From assembly GCA_910584405.1 (NCBI GenBank), contig CAJUAL010000009.1:1-64000 (forward strand): a DNA stretch of 64,000 bases, in the 5' to 3' direction. Below, piece by piece: positions 43,309 through 52,516 of the stretch. Source of the stretch: an uncultured Vampirovibrio sp. Lineage in GTDB: Bacteria; Cyanobacteriota; Vampirovibrionia; Gastranaerophilales; Gastranaerophilaceae. The notes under the pieces were generated by a model that saw only the letters and a program-made list of their open reading frames with translations, made no database searches and was not told the DNA's origin. Position 1 is the stretch's first letter; the number at the start of each line of letters is the position of its first letter. A program made the position numbers and the translations under genes.

Positions 43309-44376
43309 ATGATTATAGAAGATTTATTAAAAGAATTGTCAGACAAAAAAGGATCCGACTTACACATTTCAAGTAAACTACCGCCTATCGCTCGTATCGA
43401 CGGTAAGCTTATAAGACTTGATTATGATCCGCTTACTCCGGAACAGGTTGAAGCTTTATTATTCCCGATGATGTCAAACGAACAAAGACGTCACCTTGAA
43501 CAAGAGTGGGAACTTGACTTTTCTTACGGTATCGAAAATGTAGGTCGTTTCCGTGTGAACTTCTATAAAGATAAAGGTTGTTACGCAGCAGCATTCCGTA
43601 CCATTGCGACATCAGCTCCGCAATTAGAAGAACTTGGTATGCCTCCGATTGTTACTACAATTGCTGAAAAGCCGCGCGGACTTGTTCTTGTAACAGGACC
43701 TACAGGTTCAGGTAAATCAACTACATTGGCTGCGATGATTGACTATATCAACAGAACAAGAGCTGAACATATTCTTACAATCGAAGACCCTGTCGAATTT
43801 GTGCATACATCAAAAATGAGTGTTATTCACCAAAGAGAATTGGGTATGGATACAAGATCTTTTGCTAACGCTCTTAAATCTGCACTCCGTGAAGACCCTG
43901 ATATTATTCTGGTAGGTGAGATGCGTGATCACGAAACGATTTCATTAGCACTAACCGCAGCAGAAACAGGTCACTTGGTGTTCGGAACACTTCACACCTC
44001 TTCAGCTTCTCAAACAATTGACCGTATCATCGACGTATTCCCTGAAGGTCAACAACAACAAATTCGTGTACAGCTTGCTAACTCTTTAGTTGCTGTATTC
44101 TCTCAAACACTTCTGCCAAAACGTCAACCGGACGGTTCAAAAAAAGGTCGTGTAATGGCTCAAGAAATCATGGTTGTAACACCAGCTATCGCTAACCTTG
44201 TTCGTGAAGCTAAAGCAGCTCAGATTTATTCTACAATTCAAACAAGTTCAAGCGCAGGTATGCAAACCCTTGAAGCTGCTCTTGCAGAATTATACAAAAA
44301 AGGTCTGGTTACTATTGAAGATGCGCTTTCTAAATCTTCAAAACCTAACGAATTAAAACGACTAATCCAAGGATAG
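43309..44376 (+). CDS. pilT: Twitching motility ATPase PilT
   Basis: The hexameric cytoplasmic ATPase that powers type IV pilus retraction. The 355-residue protein has Walker A GPTGSGKSTTLAAM, the Asp box (ILTIEDPVEF), Walker B EDPDIILVGEMRD, the His box GHLVFGTLHTSSA, and near the C-terminus AIANLVREAKAAQI, which matches the PilT AIRNLIRE retraction motif. With the pilin-like genes it indicates functional retractile pili or a related machine. Confidence 0.95.
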   Translation: MIIEDLLKELSDKKGSDLHISSKLPPIARIDGKLIRLDYDPLTPEQVEALLFPMMSNEQRRHLEQEWELDFSYGIENVGRFRVNFYKDKGCYAAAFRTIATSAPQLEELGMPPIVTTIAEKPRGLVLVTGPTGSGKSTTLAAMIDYINRTRAEHILTIEDPVEFVHTSKMSVIHQRELGMDTRSFANALKSALREDPDIILVGEMRDHETISLALTAAETGHLVFGTLHTSSASQTIDRIIDVFPEGQQQQIRVQLANSLVAVFSQTLLPKRQPDGSKKGRVMAQEIMVVTPAIANLVREAKAAQIYSTIQTSSSAGMQTLEAALAELYKKGLVTIEDALSKSSKPNELKRLIQG

Positions 44377-44386
44377 GGGTAAACTT

Positions 44387-45154
44387 ATGGCAAATATAGT
44401 TGACGCTTTTAACGATTCATTAACAGAAAATATGGCATATGTGAAAATTGCAGTTTACGCAATTCCCGTATACATCATTGCAAATATGTTCGTTATAGGT
44501 AAAACTGATGCTCTGCCGCTTATTGCTCCGATTGCAATATTAATGTTTCTTGCCCTGTTAACTCAGGGGATTAATAATGTCAGAATGAACAGACGGGAAA
44601 TCCTGTCTTTTAAACCTTTACAACTTGTTAAAGTGTTATTGAAAGCTATAATTGTACTTGCTCCGCAAATTCTTATTTTCGGAGCAATAGGTTATAATTT
44701 AACAACAAAAGTTACTATTCCGATTGACCTGCCTCAAGTTCCATTGATTTATTCAATATTGGTTTGGTCAATTATTTTTTCAATAGTTCTAACATCATAT
44801 CTTTCTTTTGCAAAATACTTAAAAATAAAAGAAGGTTTCAACTATAAGGTAATATTTGAAGCTTGTATTGATGTTTTAATAAGCTTTTTATTCTTTATTC
44901 CGCAATTAGCACTTGCTAACGTAATTCTGGTAGGTCCTGTAGCATATGTATTTTCAGTATTTAACCCTAATTTTATGAATCATTGGGGATTTGTTGCATA
45001 TTGCTCAATGGCATTTGTTGTAAATATTTCAATCTTGGCAAATTATCTTGCTCAAGCATCTTACGAGCAAATAAAAGGCAACAATGAAGAGTACGATGAA
45101 AACGTACAAATTAACGTTATTGATGATGCAGCTACAAGAATGAACGGTCAGTAG
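44387..45154 (+). CDS. Multi-pass membrane protein, unknown
   Basis: A 255-residue protein with about six membrane helices and a hydrophilic, acidic C-terminal tail (EQIKGNNEEYDENVQINVIDD spans it). It begins 10 bp after pilT and so is probably in the same unit. It resembles in layout the DUF4013-type protein at 47.3 kb, but this is weak. No catalytic motif is seen. Confidence 0.6.
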   Translation: MANIVDAFNDSLTENMAYVKIAVYAIPVYIIANMFVIGKTDALPLIAPIAILMFLALLTQGINNVRMNRREILSFKPLQLVKVLLKAIIVLAPQILIFGAIGYNLTTKVTIPIDLPQVPLIYSILVWSIIFSIVLTSYLSFAKYLKIKEGFNYKVIFEACIDVLISFLFFIPQLALANVILVGPVAYVFSVFNPNFMNHWGFVAYCSMAFVVNISILANYLAQASYEQIKGNNEEYDENVQINVIDDAATRMNGQ

Positions 45155-45162
45155 GTGTAAAT

Positions 45163-47154
45163 TTACCCCTCCTTCATTTCACGAAGTTTTTTCAACTGAT
45201 CACGAATTTGCGCTGCGCGTTCAAAATCAAGTATTTTTGCGGCTTTGTGCATATCTTTTTCAAGTTTATCAATAAGTTTTGGTAAATCTTTTTTCTCAAT
45301 ACCCAAATCAACCATTTCTTCTGCAACTATATCTTCTAAATCTCTATAACTTGCAACAAGTGATAACAAGTTATTTTCAATAGGCTTTTTGATTGTTTGA
45401 GGTACAATGCCGTATTTCTGATTATATTCAATCTGAAGTTTTCTTCTTCGTTCAGTTTCTTTTATCGCTTTCTCCATTGATTCTGTCATTTTATCAGCAT
45501 ACATTATAACTTCACCGCAAGAATTTCTTGCTGCACGGCCGATTGTCTGAATCAAACTAGTTTCAGAACGTAAGAAACCTTCCTTATCCGCATCCATTAT
45601 CGCAACAAGTGAAACCTCAGGAATATCAAGACCTTCTCTTAAAAGGTTTACACCTATCAAAACATCAAATTCACCCAGTCTTAAATCTCTTAAAATTTCA
45701 ACACGCTCAATTGATTTAATCTCACTATGAAGATATCGGACTCTTATTCCTTCTTGAATAAAGAAATCTGTTAAGTCTTCTGCCATACGTTTTGTAAGCG
45801 TTGTAATAAGTATTCTTTCATCTTTTTCAGCGCGTTTTTTAATTTCGGATTTCAAATCCTGAATTTGTGTATCTATCGGGCGAACAGAAACCTTAGGGTC
45901 TAAAAGTCCTGTCGGTCTGATAATTTGTTCAACAATTTGCTCGGATGTTTCGCGCTCAAACTCAGACGGAGTTGCCGAGATATAAATTTTTTGACCGACT
46001 TTATTATAAAACTCTTCATTAGTAAGCGGTCTGTTATCTTTAGCACAAGGCAGCCTAAAACCATAATCTACAAGAACTTTTTTACGCGCAGCATCACCAT
46101 GGCTCATACCTTTAATTTGAGGTAAGGTAACGTGAGATTCATCAACAACGACAAGAAAATCTTTCGGGAAATAATCGAGTAAAGTAGCAGGAGCAGAACC
46201 CGGAGGTCTGCGCTCAATAATTCTTGAATAATTTTCAATACCCGTACAATACCCCATTTCTTTAATCATTTCAATATCATATTTTACCCGTTGTTCTAAG
46301 CGTTGAGCTTCAACAAGTTTATTTTCGTTATTTAACACAATCAAACGCTGCTGTAACTCTTGTCTTATTAAATCGATTGTTTCATCGACATTATCATCAT
46401 CCGACAAATAATGGACGGCAGGATAAATAACCACAGACTGCGGGGTTTCGATAATCTCGCCCGACACATTATCTATTCTTACGATTTTTTCAACTTCATC
46501 ACCAAAGAAATAAAATCTGGTGATAATTTTTTCGTACGCAGGCATAATTTCTACAATATCACCCCGCGCACGGAAAGTTGAACATTTTAATTCCAAATCA
46601 TTACGTTCATATCGGACATTTACAAAGTGTTTTAACAAATCATCTCTATCAATTTCATCTCCGACATTTATTTCAACAGAACCTTTAAAATAGTTTTCAG
46701 GCAATCCCAAACCGTAAATACAACTGACTGAAGAGATTACAATAACATCATCGCGCTCATAAAGACTTCTTGTCGTATTATGGCGGAGCCTGTCGATTTC
46801 TTCGTTTATGGAAGATGATTTCTCAATATAAGTATCTGTTCGCGGAATATAAGCTTCCGGCTGATAATAGTCATAGTAACTTATAAAATACTCAACGGCA
46901 TTATCGGGAAACAGTTCTTTAAACTCATTATATAACTGAGCTGCCAAAGTTTTGTTATGCGCAATAATCAAGGTCGGTTTCTGAACTTTTTCTATAACAT
47001 TTGCAATAGTAAAAGTTTTCCCTGAGCCTGTTATACCTAAAAGAGTCTGGGTATCGTAACCTTTTATAATTCCTTGCGATAACTGTTCAATCGCTTTCGG
47101 CTGATCACCTGAGGGTGAATATTTTGAACTAATTTTAAATTCCCTGTGTTCCAT
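45163..47154 (-). CDS. uvrB: UvrABC excision repair protein UvrB
   Basis: A 663-residue helicase-like damage verification subunit. It has Walker A LLGITGSGKTFT, the beta-hairpin region with YYDYYQPEAYIP, Walker B VVVDESHVTLPQ, motif VI QTIGRAARN and the C-terminal UvrC-binding UVR domain (LIDKLEKDMHKAAKILDFERAAQIRDQL spans it). The start is set at 47154 (MEHREFKISSKY). Longer in-frame starts lie in or before the extended -10 box TGC-TATTAT (47162-47167), so the mRNA is leaderless with a 7-nt gap. Confidence 0.96.
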   Translation of the reverse strand: MEHREFKISSKYSPSGDQPKAIEQLSQGIIKGYDTQTLLGITGSGKTFTIANVIEKVQKPTLIIAHNKTLAAQLYNEFKELFPDNAVEYFISYYDYYQPEAYIPRTDTYIEKSSSINEEIDRLRHNTTRSLYERDDVIVISSVSCIYGLGLPENYFKGSVEINVGDEIDRDDLLKHFVNVRYERNDLELKCSTFRARGDIVEIMPAYEKIITRFYFFGDEVEKIVRIDNVSGEIIETPQSVVIYPAVHYLSDDDNVDETIDLIRQELQQRLIVLNNENKLVEAQRLEQRVKYDIEMIKEMGYCTGIENYSRIIERRPPGSAPATLLDYFPKDFLVVVDESHVTLPQIKGMSHGDAARKKVLVDYGFRLPCAKDNRPLTNEEFYNKVGQKIYISATPSEFERETSEQIVEQIIRPTGLLDPKVSVRPIDTQIQDLKSEIKKRAEKDERILITTLTKRMAEDLTDFFIQEGIRVRYLHSEIKSIERVEILRDLRLGEFDVLIGVNLLREGLDIPEVSLVAIMDADKEGFLRSETSLIQTIGRAARNSCGEVIMYADKMTESMEKAIKETERRRKLQIEYNQKYGIVPQTIKKPIENNLLSLVASYRDLEDIVAEEMVDLGIEKKDLPKLIDKLEKDMHKAAKILDFERAAQIRDQLKKLREMKEG

Positions 47155-47161
47155 AGTTAAC

Positions 47162-47170
47162 ATAATAGCA
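47162..47170 (-). promoter_or_regulatory. uvrB extended -10 box, leaderless
   Basis: TGC-TATTAT on the minus strand, 7 nt before the uvrB ATG at 47154. Confidence 0.55.
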
Positions 47171-47253
47171 CAAATTAAAAAGCCTCCCAACTTATAAAAT
47201 AGGGCTTGCTAAATTCAAAAAAACTGGTATGATAAATAAAAAAAGGAGAAGCT

Positions 47254-48129
47254 ATGGAAAAAGTTTTAGAAACATTGAAAAGCCTATACAAAGGACAAGA
47301 TGTAGTAAAAAGACATCTGATTTATTCGCTATTATTTATACTTCCCGCAATTGCAGGAAGTTTTAAAAGTTATATAGATAAAGATATGCCGACAACATTA
47401 AAAATGGTACTGCTTATCGGAGCTCTGATATTTTTTGTTTTATCAATAATTCCTTGGTTTACAATTTACGGAATTACAATTAAATTCATCAATAACAGAT
47501 ATTACGGAGTAAAAGAAAATATTCCTGAGGTTAATAAAGAATCTCTTGTTTTAGGTATAAAAGCATTCCCGCTGGTTCTTGTATGGTGTATTTACTCAAT
47601 AATATTGTTTCTTACATTGGTTGCAATTGCAGCGATACCTTCGGTTATAATTGGCATTAAAATCTTATGGTTAGGCATATTGTTAAGAGTATTGCTTATT
47701 ACTGCATTAATAATTGCAATGATTTTATTTACTCCGTTTTTTAGCTTTATTATCATTGAATACGCTAAAGATTTTAAATATTTAACAAGATTATTTAATC
47801 CTCTAACACTAATAGAATACATTAAAAAATCTTTCAAACCTTCAATTATAGTTGCTTTAAAATATATGCTTGCAGGAATTATTGCAGCCTTTGGAACAGG
47901 ATTTGTTTACATAATATTTGTACTGCTTTTAATATTAATTATGGCTGTTATAACTGTTGTTTCTCCGGAAAATGCAAAAATTGAATACCAGCCGTTAGCA
48001 GTAACATCATTTGTGGTTCTAATGACAATCTGCGGAGTTATAGAATCTTACATAAGTTCTATAGTAGGACTGGGTTACACCGCAGACTTAATTGAAGTCT
48101 ACAAAGAAAATATTGAAGAAAAAGAATAA
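47254..48129 (+). CDS. DUF4013-like multi-pass membrane protein
   Basis: A 291-residue protein with six or so helices. An N-terminal cytoplasmic stretch (LETLKSLYKGQDVVKRHLIYSLL) leads into the first helix, and the pattern of paired helices with an ITIKFINNRYYG loop is like DUF4013 membrane proteins. The function is unknown. AAAAGGAG lies before the ATG. It stands alone and ends in a clear terminator. Confidence 0.62.
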   Translation: MEKVLETLKSLYKGQDVVKRHLIYSLLFILPAIAGSFKSYIDKDMPTTLKMVLLIGALIFFVLSIIPWFTIYGITIKFINNRYYGVKENIPEVNKESLVLGIKAFPLVLVWCIYSIILFLTLVAIAAIPSVIIGIKILWLGILLRVLLITALIIAMILFTPFFSFIIIEYAKDFKYLTRLFNPLTLIEYIKKSFKPSIIVALKYMLAGIIAAFGTGFVYIIFVLLLILIMAVITVVSPENAKIEYQPLAVTSFVVLMTICGVIESYISSIVGLGYTADLIEVYKENIEEKE

Positions 48130-48137
48130 AATAAATG

Positions 48138-48165
48138 AAGAGGGGTTAAAACCCCTCTTTTTTTA
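48138..48165 (+). terminator. Terminator after the DUF4013-like gene
   Basis: GAGGGGTT-AA-AACCCCTC followed by seven T. Confidence 0.88.
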
Positions 48166-48444
48166 CTTGTTATTTGATAATACCAAAATATTTTGTACAA
48201 ATTCTTCTTTTTCTAACGCTGAATAAGACTTACCCGCCAGCTTACGGCTAAAATATGCACCAATCATCTTTTTTTGTTCAGATGAAGAGTATTCGTCCCA
48301 GTAAGGTGTTTTTCTTATTTTATCAATAATATCTGTTTCCAAGTCGTCAAAATTATTGCTTCTTTTTATCGGATTTGAAACTTTGACGGTTTTAAATATA
48401 TCTTTTTGTTCTAAACTATCTTTAAATCTGTCTGCTAATCCCAT
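48163..48444 (-). CDS. Small unknown protein after the CpaE-like gene
   Basis: A 93-residue soluble protein, basic at the N-terminus and helical (KIRKTPYWDEYSSSEQKKMI). No family is recognised. It lies 11 bp downstream of the CpaE-like ATPase in the same direction, so a shared mRNA and an accessory role in pilus placement are possible. Its ATG follows AGGGGAGAA. Confidence 0.6.
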   Translation of the reverse strand: MGLADRFKDSLEQKDIFKTVKVSNPIKRSNNFDDLETDIIDKIRKTPYWDEYSSSEQKKMIGAYFSRKLAGKSYSALEKEEFVQNILVLSNNK

Positions 48445-48455
48445 TTTCTCCCCTA

Positions 48456-49631
48456 TTAATTATTTAATATATTTTCAAACTTTTTAACCATATTCTGCCT
48501 GAACAAGCTGTCTGAGATATGATAAGCCAAATCCTTATAACTTTGTGCTACATTAGTTGAAGCGTTCATATCGCTGACAGGAACCCCTTTATTTATCGCA
48601 GACATTATTGCAAAATAATTGTTCGGAACCTTCCAATAAATATCTTTTGACAGTAAAGTTTCAATATCGGATTCTTTTATTTCATCGTTTTCCATATACC
48701 TGTTTATGACAATTTTTGTTTTGTTTCTGTCATATCCAAGCTTGTCAAATAATTCCAAACACCTTTGAGTATTACGAAGTGCAGGAAGATTTGCAACAGA
48801 AACAAGCAGTACTATATCGGAATTATCAAGCGCTGCGATATTTTTTCCGTCAAAACTTGATTCCGCATCAACTATAATATATGAAAAAGTTTCCTTTAAG
48901 GTATCAAACAACTTTGAAATCTGTTTAGGTTTAATATTATCTGCCTGCTTAAAATACGGTGGATCTGCCAATACGTAAAGGCTTGAATTTTTATATCTTT
49001 CTAAAGTACTTAACAAGAATGTTTCATTAATTTTATCAAGATTTTCAAGCATATAAGAGATATTAAATGACGGTTTAAGATTCAAAAATGTCGTAATATC
49101 ACCCATTTGGAAATTCAAATCAATCAAGGCAACATTTTCTTTTGTATTTTTGGCAAGTTCAACCGCTAAATTTGCAGCCAAAGAGGTTTTACCGATTCCG
49201 CCTTTATTTGAAAAGACAGAAATAATCTTACATTTATTATTTTTTCGAACTTCTGAATCTTCACGGATAAGCTTGTTTACACCCTCAAAAAACTCACCTT
49301 TAATAAGCGGAATAGGAATAAATTCATTTGCTCCGGCTCTCATTACTTTAATAATCAAATCAACAGACGGATTATCAGACATTGCAAGAATCTTACAATC
49401 AGGACAGTTTTTTGAAACATTTAATATCAAATCAAGTTTTTCAGAGGTTCTGTCAGATAAATCAACAATAAACAACGCCTTTTCTTCAATCCCTGAAATA
49501 GATTCTAAAATTTCAGAAGGACTATGAGCAGCTTCAATTATATTCAAATTGTCAAACTCGCCTAAAAATAATTTTAAAACTTCTGCTGTAGAAAATTCAT
49601 CTGTCAGAATTACTGTTGAAATCTTGCGCAT
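48456..49631 (-). CDS. CpaE/TadZ-like ParA/MinD-type ATPase
   Basis: A 391-residue protein with an N-terminal receiver-like domain (about residues 1-115, no clear phospho-acceptor context) and a C-terminal MinD/ParA ATPase. The deviant Walker A is SNKGGIGKTSLAANLAVELA, Walker A' is VALIDLNFQMGDI and a VDAES motif follows. This two-domain layout is that of CpaE/TadZ, which places Tad or type IV pili at a cell pole. The ATG at 49631 has AAGGGG 7 nt upstream; a GTG at 49637 overlaps it. Confidence 0.82.
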   Translation of the reverse strand: MRKISTVILTDEFSTAEVLKLFLGEFDNLNIIEAAHSPSEILESISGIEEKALFIVDLSDRTSEKLDLILNVSKNCPDCKILAMSDNPSVDLIIKVMRAGANEFIPIPLIKGEFFEGVNKLIREDSEVRKNNKCKIISVFSNKGGIGKTSLAANLAVELAKNTKENVALIDLNFQMGDITTFLNLKPSFNISYMLENLDKINETFLLSTLERYKNSSLYVLADPPYFKQADNIKPKQISKLFDTLKETFSYIIVDAESSFDGKNIAALDNSDIVLLVSVANLPALRNTQRCLELFDKLGYDRNKTKIVINRYMENDEIKESDIETLLSKDIYWKVPNNYFAIMSAINKGVPVSDMNASTNVAQSYKDLAYHISDSLFRQNMVKKFENILNN

Positions 49632-49652
49632 AAACACACCCCTTACAGTTTC

Positions 49653-49661
49653 ATTATAGCA
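49653..49661 (-). promoter_or_regulatory. Promoter of the CpaE-like gene
   Basis: Extended -10 TGC-TATAAT (box 49653-49658) on the minus strand, with initiation near 49646 and a 15-nt leader holding the ribosome binding site. Confidence 0.6.
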
Positions 49662-49682
49662 TACAGCAGCCCCAAGCGCAAT

Positions 49683-49863
49683 AAAAAAGCCCCCGTATAA
49701 GCGGATTTTGTTACCTGCTGTTGCTCGCAGGTGGGTGAGAACCCGGAGATAATCCGTTTCCCGCTGGCGATAAAGCTATCGGCGGGTATACTTCAATGTC
49801 CTGGAGTTAACTCTCCCTATTTATAAAAATGTAGGAACAAAATTAACGCCTATACGAAAGCTT
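49683..49863 (-). ncRNA. ssrS: Structured RNA, probable 6S RNA
   Basis: A 181-nt non-coding transcript is predicted between an extended -10 promoter and a terminal U-run (49683-49688). Its ends pair: AAGC with GCUU, CGUAUA (49851-49856) with UAUACG (49694-49699), GCG with CGC and AUUUUGUU (49836-49843) with AACAAAAU (49705-49712). An inner stem joins GGGaGAG, AAC and CC to GG, GUU and CUCaCCC. Between the stems, one strand is A/U-rich and unpaired, the other carries the hairpin ACCUGC/GCAGGU. A CCCGC-GAUA hairpin caps the rod. Closing stem, open bubble with a 3'-side hairpin and apical stem are the 6S layout, which traps RNA polymerase. The class call is from fold and size only. Confidence 0.5.
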
Positions 49864-49868
49864 AATAT

Positions 49869-49898
49869 ATTCTAGCATATATTAACCAAACTTGTAAA
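49869..49898 (-). promoter_or_regulatory. Promoter of the 6S-like RNA
   Basis: TTTACA (49893-49898), an 18-bp spacer and TAGAAT (49869-49874) with TGC at the extended position. The predicted start, about 49862, coincides with the first base of the closing stem. Confidence 0.65.
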
Positions 49899-49912
49899 GT
49901 ACCCGAGAGAGC

Positions 49913-52030
49913 CTACATACCTTTTAAAATATCTTGAATGTATTTTTCAGCTTTGTCAGCTTTAGCTAATGCCATTTGAGCAGGAGTTTCATCTTTTGGC
50001 TGTAAAACTACACCCTCAGGAGATGGTATATAAGTTCTTACAGGTTCACTTGGAACTTCGGATTTATCATCTTTCGGTTGTATAACTACACCCTCTGGTG
50101 ACGGGATATAAGTTCTTACCGGACCTCCTGATGCAATATTTTCATCTTGGTTTCCTTCAGTTTGTTCAGACTTATTATCACCATTAATTCTTTGTTTTAT
50201 AAGATTTGTGTCTTCATAATCGTTTGGATTCGCAGGCTTTGTCTGAGCTGTTTTTGTTGTTGAAGTCTGCTGAGGTGATTGTGAAGGTTGAACAGGCTGA
50301 TTCTGAGTACCTTGGAACGGAACATTTTGCTGAGGATCCTGAGCTTCTTCCGGTTCATCATCCAATACTGAATGAGTTGGCTTTCCAAATACCGCATGAA
50401 CTGCCTTTGTAGCCCATTTTGCAACAAATGGTGATACCATAGCCATAGGAATAATAATTCTTAACGGAACACCTAAAACGTTCGCATTCTTAAATGCTCT
50501 AAGCCAGTTCAAATTCCATTTTGAAGCAGATTTATAAGGTTTTATCCTTTGATTACCCATATTTATAAACTTACCTACTTTGTGAAGCAGTTTTGTTATA
50601 GGGTTCTTAATATTTTTTGCACCGAGCTTTTTATTAAGTTCTTTTACTGCTTGTTGATAAGCTTTTTTACTTGCAAAACCTTTTCTTGCATTCTTTGCAT
50701 TAAGCTTATTAAGCGCTTTTTCATAAGCGGCAGCACCTTTTTTATCAAGACCTGCGAACTTAAATCCGCCGATTTTATGCATTGCAAACATTCCTAAAGG
50801 CAGAGCTAAGAAATAAGAGAAGTCATTGACAAAACGTTCAGCCAGAGTTTTTAATTTTTCGCCTTTCGGAGCTTTAAATGTATTAACAAGCATATCACCA
50901 AAAATGTAAGCCTGCATAAATACACCTAATTTACCGCCTGCAAATCTGTTTGTACAACCTTCTGCAAGCCAGCCCATAGCTTTTGGTAAAAATCTACCGA
51001 GTTTTGTTTTATTACCTAAGCCTAATGTGGCTTTATATTTGTTTAAATATTCCGATACAGTAGCTGTTCTGCCGAAGAAGTGATTTTTAACCTTACCTAA
51101 AGCTCCCTTACTGCGCCATATTGAAATCTTCAAGTCAGGATTTTTCTTAACAGCATTTTCTAATGCTGCAATAACTTTTTTAGGGTTATCAAGGAATTTA
51201 CCTTTTAATGCGTTAAATTCCTTCATTGATTTGAACCCGAGCATTTGGACTTTCAAATGTTGCGCGTAACTTTGAAGCCCTGCCATACCTTTGTTTCGAA
51301 AAATTCTTTCAACAACTTTGGAATCAGCACCAAGCAAACTTAATTCTTTTTTCTGAAGTGCCAAAGCCTGAACACTGAAAGGTTTTCCTTTCAAACGTTT
51401 TGCAAATGCCTCAATATCTTTCTGGGACATTCCGTACTGTTCAAGTTTTTGGAAACAATTTGAATGATTTAATCCCATCATTGAACTTTTATTTGCAATA
51501 GGTTTTAAAAACTCTTCAAACAAATGTTCCGTATCCTGAGCTAAAAATCCGTGAATACCTGCCCCCGGAACCTTTGCAAATCCCCATTCAGGAGCAGTTT
51601 TATGATTACGCAAAGAATAAACTATTTTACTTTTCTTTGATAATTTATATAAAGCAACATCAATTTTTCTCAAACCTTTTTCAAGCTGTCTTCCAACCCA
51701 GGTTTTAGTACAGAACTTATCACCCCAGCCGCCGAGTTTGCCTAAAATAGTTTTATTATAATCACCTGTACATCTCGGACCGAACTTATCCATTGCCAAA
51801 TTGGTTAAATACCAAACTCCGGCAGTTGTTCCTAAAACAGCTCTCGGGTCAGCTTCTTTTGAAGCATTAACCCTGTTTGATAAATATTTTGTATCAACGG
51901 TTTTATCAACTGCATTTTTTACATTTTCAGCAGCCACACCTTGCATTGCCGGAAGATTTCCCTGTTGAAAAGCAACAGACTTCTTATTGTCTAAGCTTGG
52001 AATATTCAAATTACTAACTTGATTGGACAT
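49913..52030 (-). CDS. Large unknown protein with C-terminal 26-residue repeats
   Basis: A 705-residue protein of no recognised family. The N-terminus is hydrophilic (SNLNIPSLDNKKSVAFQQGN). The middle is rich in Lys/Gly/Ala with hydrophobic segments near residues 365-420 and 520-545, suggesting membrane association. A Pro/Gln/Thr-rich linker follows. Near the end, two copies of a 26-residue unit with core VRTYIPSPEGVV lie in tandem (78-bp period at about 49,990-50,140). It may be a surface or envelope scaffold. An AGCAAA-class promoter lies upstream. Confidence 0.62.
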   Translation of the reverse strand: MSNQVSNLNIPSLDNKKSVAFQQGNLPAMQGVAAENVKNAVDKTVDTKYLSNRVNASKEADPRAVLGTTAGVWYLTNLAMDKFGPRCTGDYNKTILGKLGGWGDKFCTKTWVGRQLEKGLRKIDVALYKLSKKSKIVYSLRNHKTAPEWGFAKVPGAGIHGFLAQDTEHLFEEFLKPIANKSSMMGLNHSNCFQKLEQYGMSQKDIEAFAKRLKGKPFSVQALALQKKELSLLGADSKVVERIFRNKGMAGLQSYAQHLKVQMLGFKSMKEFNALKGKFLDNPKKVIAALENAVKKNPDLKISIWRSKGALGKVKNHFFGRTATVSEYLNKYKATLGLGNKTKLGRFLPKAMGWLAEGCTNRFAGGKLGVFMQAYIFGDMLVNTFKAPKGEKLKTLAERFVNDFSYFLALPLGMFAMHKIGGFKFAGLDKKGAAAYEKALNKLNAKNARKGFASKKAYQQAVKELNKKLGAKNIKNPITKLLHKVGKFINMGNQRIKPYKSASKWNLNWLRAFKNANVLGVPLRIIIPMAMVSPFVAKWATKAVHAVFGKPTHSVLDDEPEEAQDPQQNVPFQGTQNQPVQPSQSPQQTSTTKTAQTKPANPNDYEDTNLIKQRINGDNKSEQTEGNQDENIASGGPVRTYIPSPEGVVIQPKDDKSEVPSEPVRTYIPSPEGVVLQPKDETPAQMALAKADKAEKYIQDILKGM
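49990..50145 (-). repeat. Two tandem 78-bp coding repeats
   Basis: Period 78 bp (26 codons), encoding VRTYIPSPEGVV[I/L]QPKD twice. The copies differ at many third positions, so the duplication is old and the protein sequence is under selection. Confidence 0.8.
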
Positions 52031-52057
52031 GAAAAACTTCCTTTTCCCTACAAGTAT

Positions 52058-52086
52058 ATAAAAACATTTTATGACAAAATTTTGCT
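52058..52086 (-). promoter_or_regulatory. AGCAAA-class promoter, copy C
   Basis: AGCAAA (52081-52086), N14, TG, T, TTTTAT (52058-52063) on the minus strand, upstream of the 705-residue protein. Confidence 0.45.
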
Positions 52087-52210
52087 ATTTTATGAAAAAA
52101 TCTTGCCTAATGTAAAGAAATGTAACAAGATTAAGCCACGTGTGAAATTTTTAAAAAGTTATATACTTTATATATACATAAGAGATAACTAATAAGAGAG
52201 AGATTTAAAA

Positions 52211-52384
52211 ATGGCATTAGCTAACTTAAAAAAGATTGATAAGAAATTACAAGATATTTATAAAGATCAGGTAACAACAACAGTTGCTGCAACACCTGAA
52301 CCGTTTGTTGATAAATCAGATTTATTATTTGAGCAAATGAACTTCATTGCAGCATATAACAAACAGTTGTTACACATCGCTTAA
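52211..52384 (+). CDS. 57-residue protein, unknown
   Basis: A short frame from ATG 52211 to TAA 52384, with GAGAG upstream and a strong terminator 55 bp downstream. The product begins MALANLKKIDKKLQDIYKDQ and ends YNKQLLHIA: an amphipathic basic helix, a Thr/Ala/Pro linker, then a hydrophobic helix. The upstream AT-rich TATATA-type region could be its promoter and resembles the start of the AGCAAA class with altered spacing. It is divergent from the 705-residue gene. The transcript is convincing; the function is unknown. Confidence 0.6.
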   Translation: MALANLKKIDKKLQDIYKDQVTTTVAATPEPFVDKSDLLFEQMNFIAAYNKQLLHIA

Positions 52385-52438
52385 CAGGTTTTATTTTATA
52401 TTTAACTCCAATTTAATTTTTCCCCTACAAATTTTATC

Positions 52439-52467
52439 CCTGATTTCTATGAAATCAGGTTTTTTTT
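52439..52467 (+). terminator. Terminator of the 57-residue gene
   Basis: CCTGATTTC-TAT-GAAATCAGG followed by eight T. Confidence 0.92.
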
Positions 52468-52497
52468 AGCGCTCACAAAAATAGTGAGCGCTAAAAA
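52463..52497 (-). terminator. Terminator of the Cys-rich pilin-like gene
   Basis: Perfect 14-bp arms (TTTTTAGCGCTCAC / GTGAGCGCTAAAAA) with a 7-base loop, T-rich on the minus-strand exit. It is back to back with the plus-strand terminator. Confidence 0.88.
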
Positions 52498-52516
52498 TTT
52501 TCATTATATACCTATA

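Noticed and set aside
49683..49863. SRP RNA, tmRNA or RNase P RNA as identity of the structured RNA
   Set aside because: No SRP apical GGAAG-type loop motif, no CCA end or tag frame as in tmRNA, and no RNase P P4 consensus; size also argues against the latter two.
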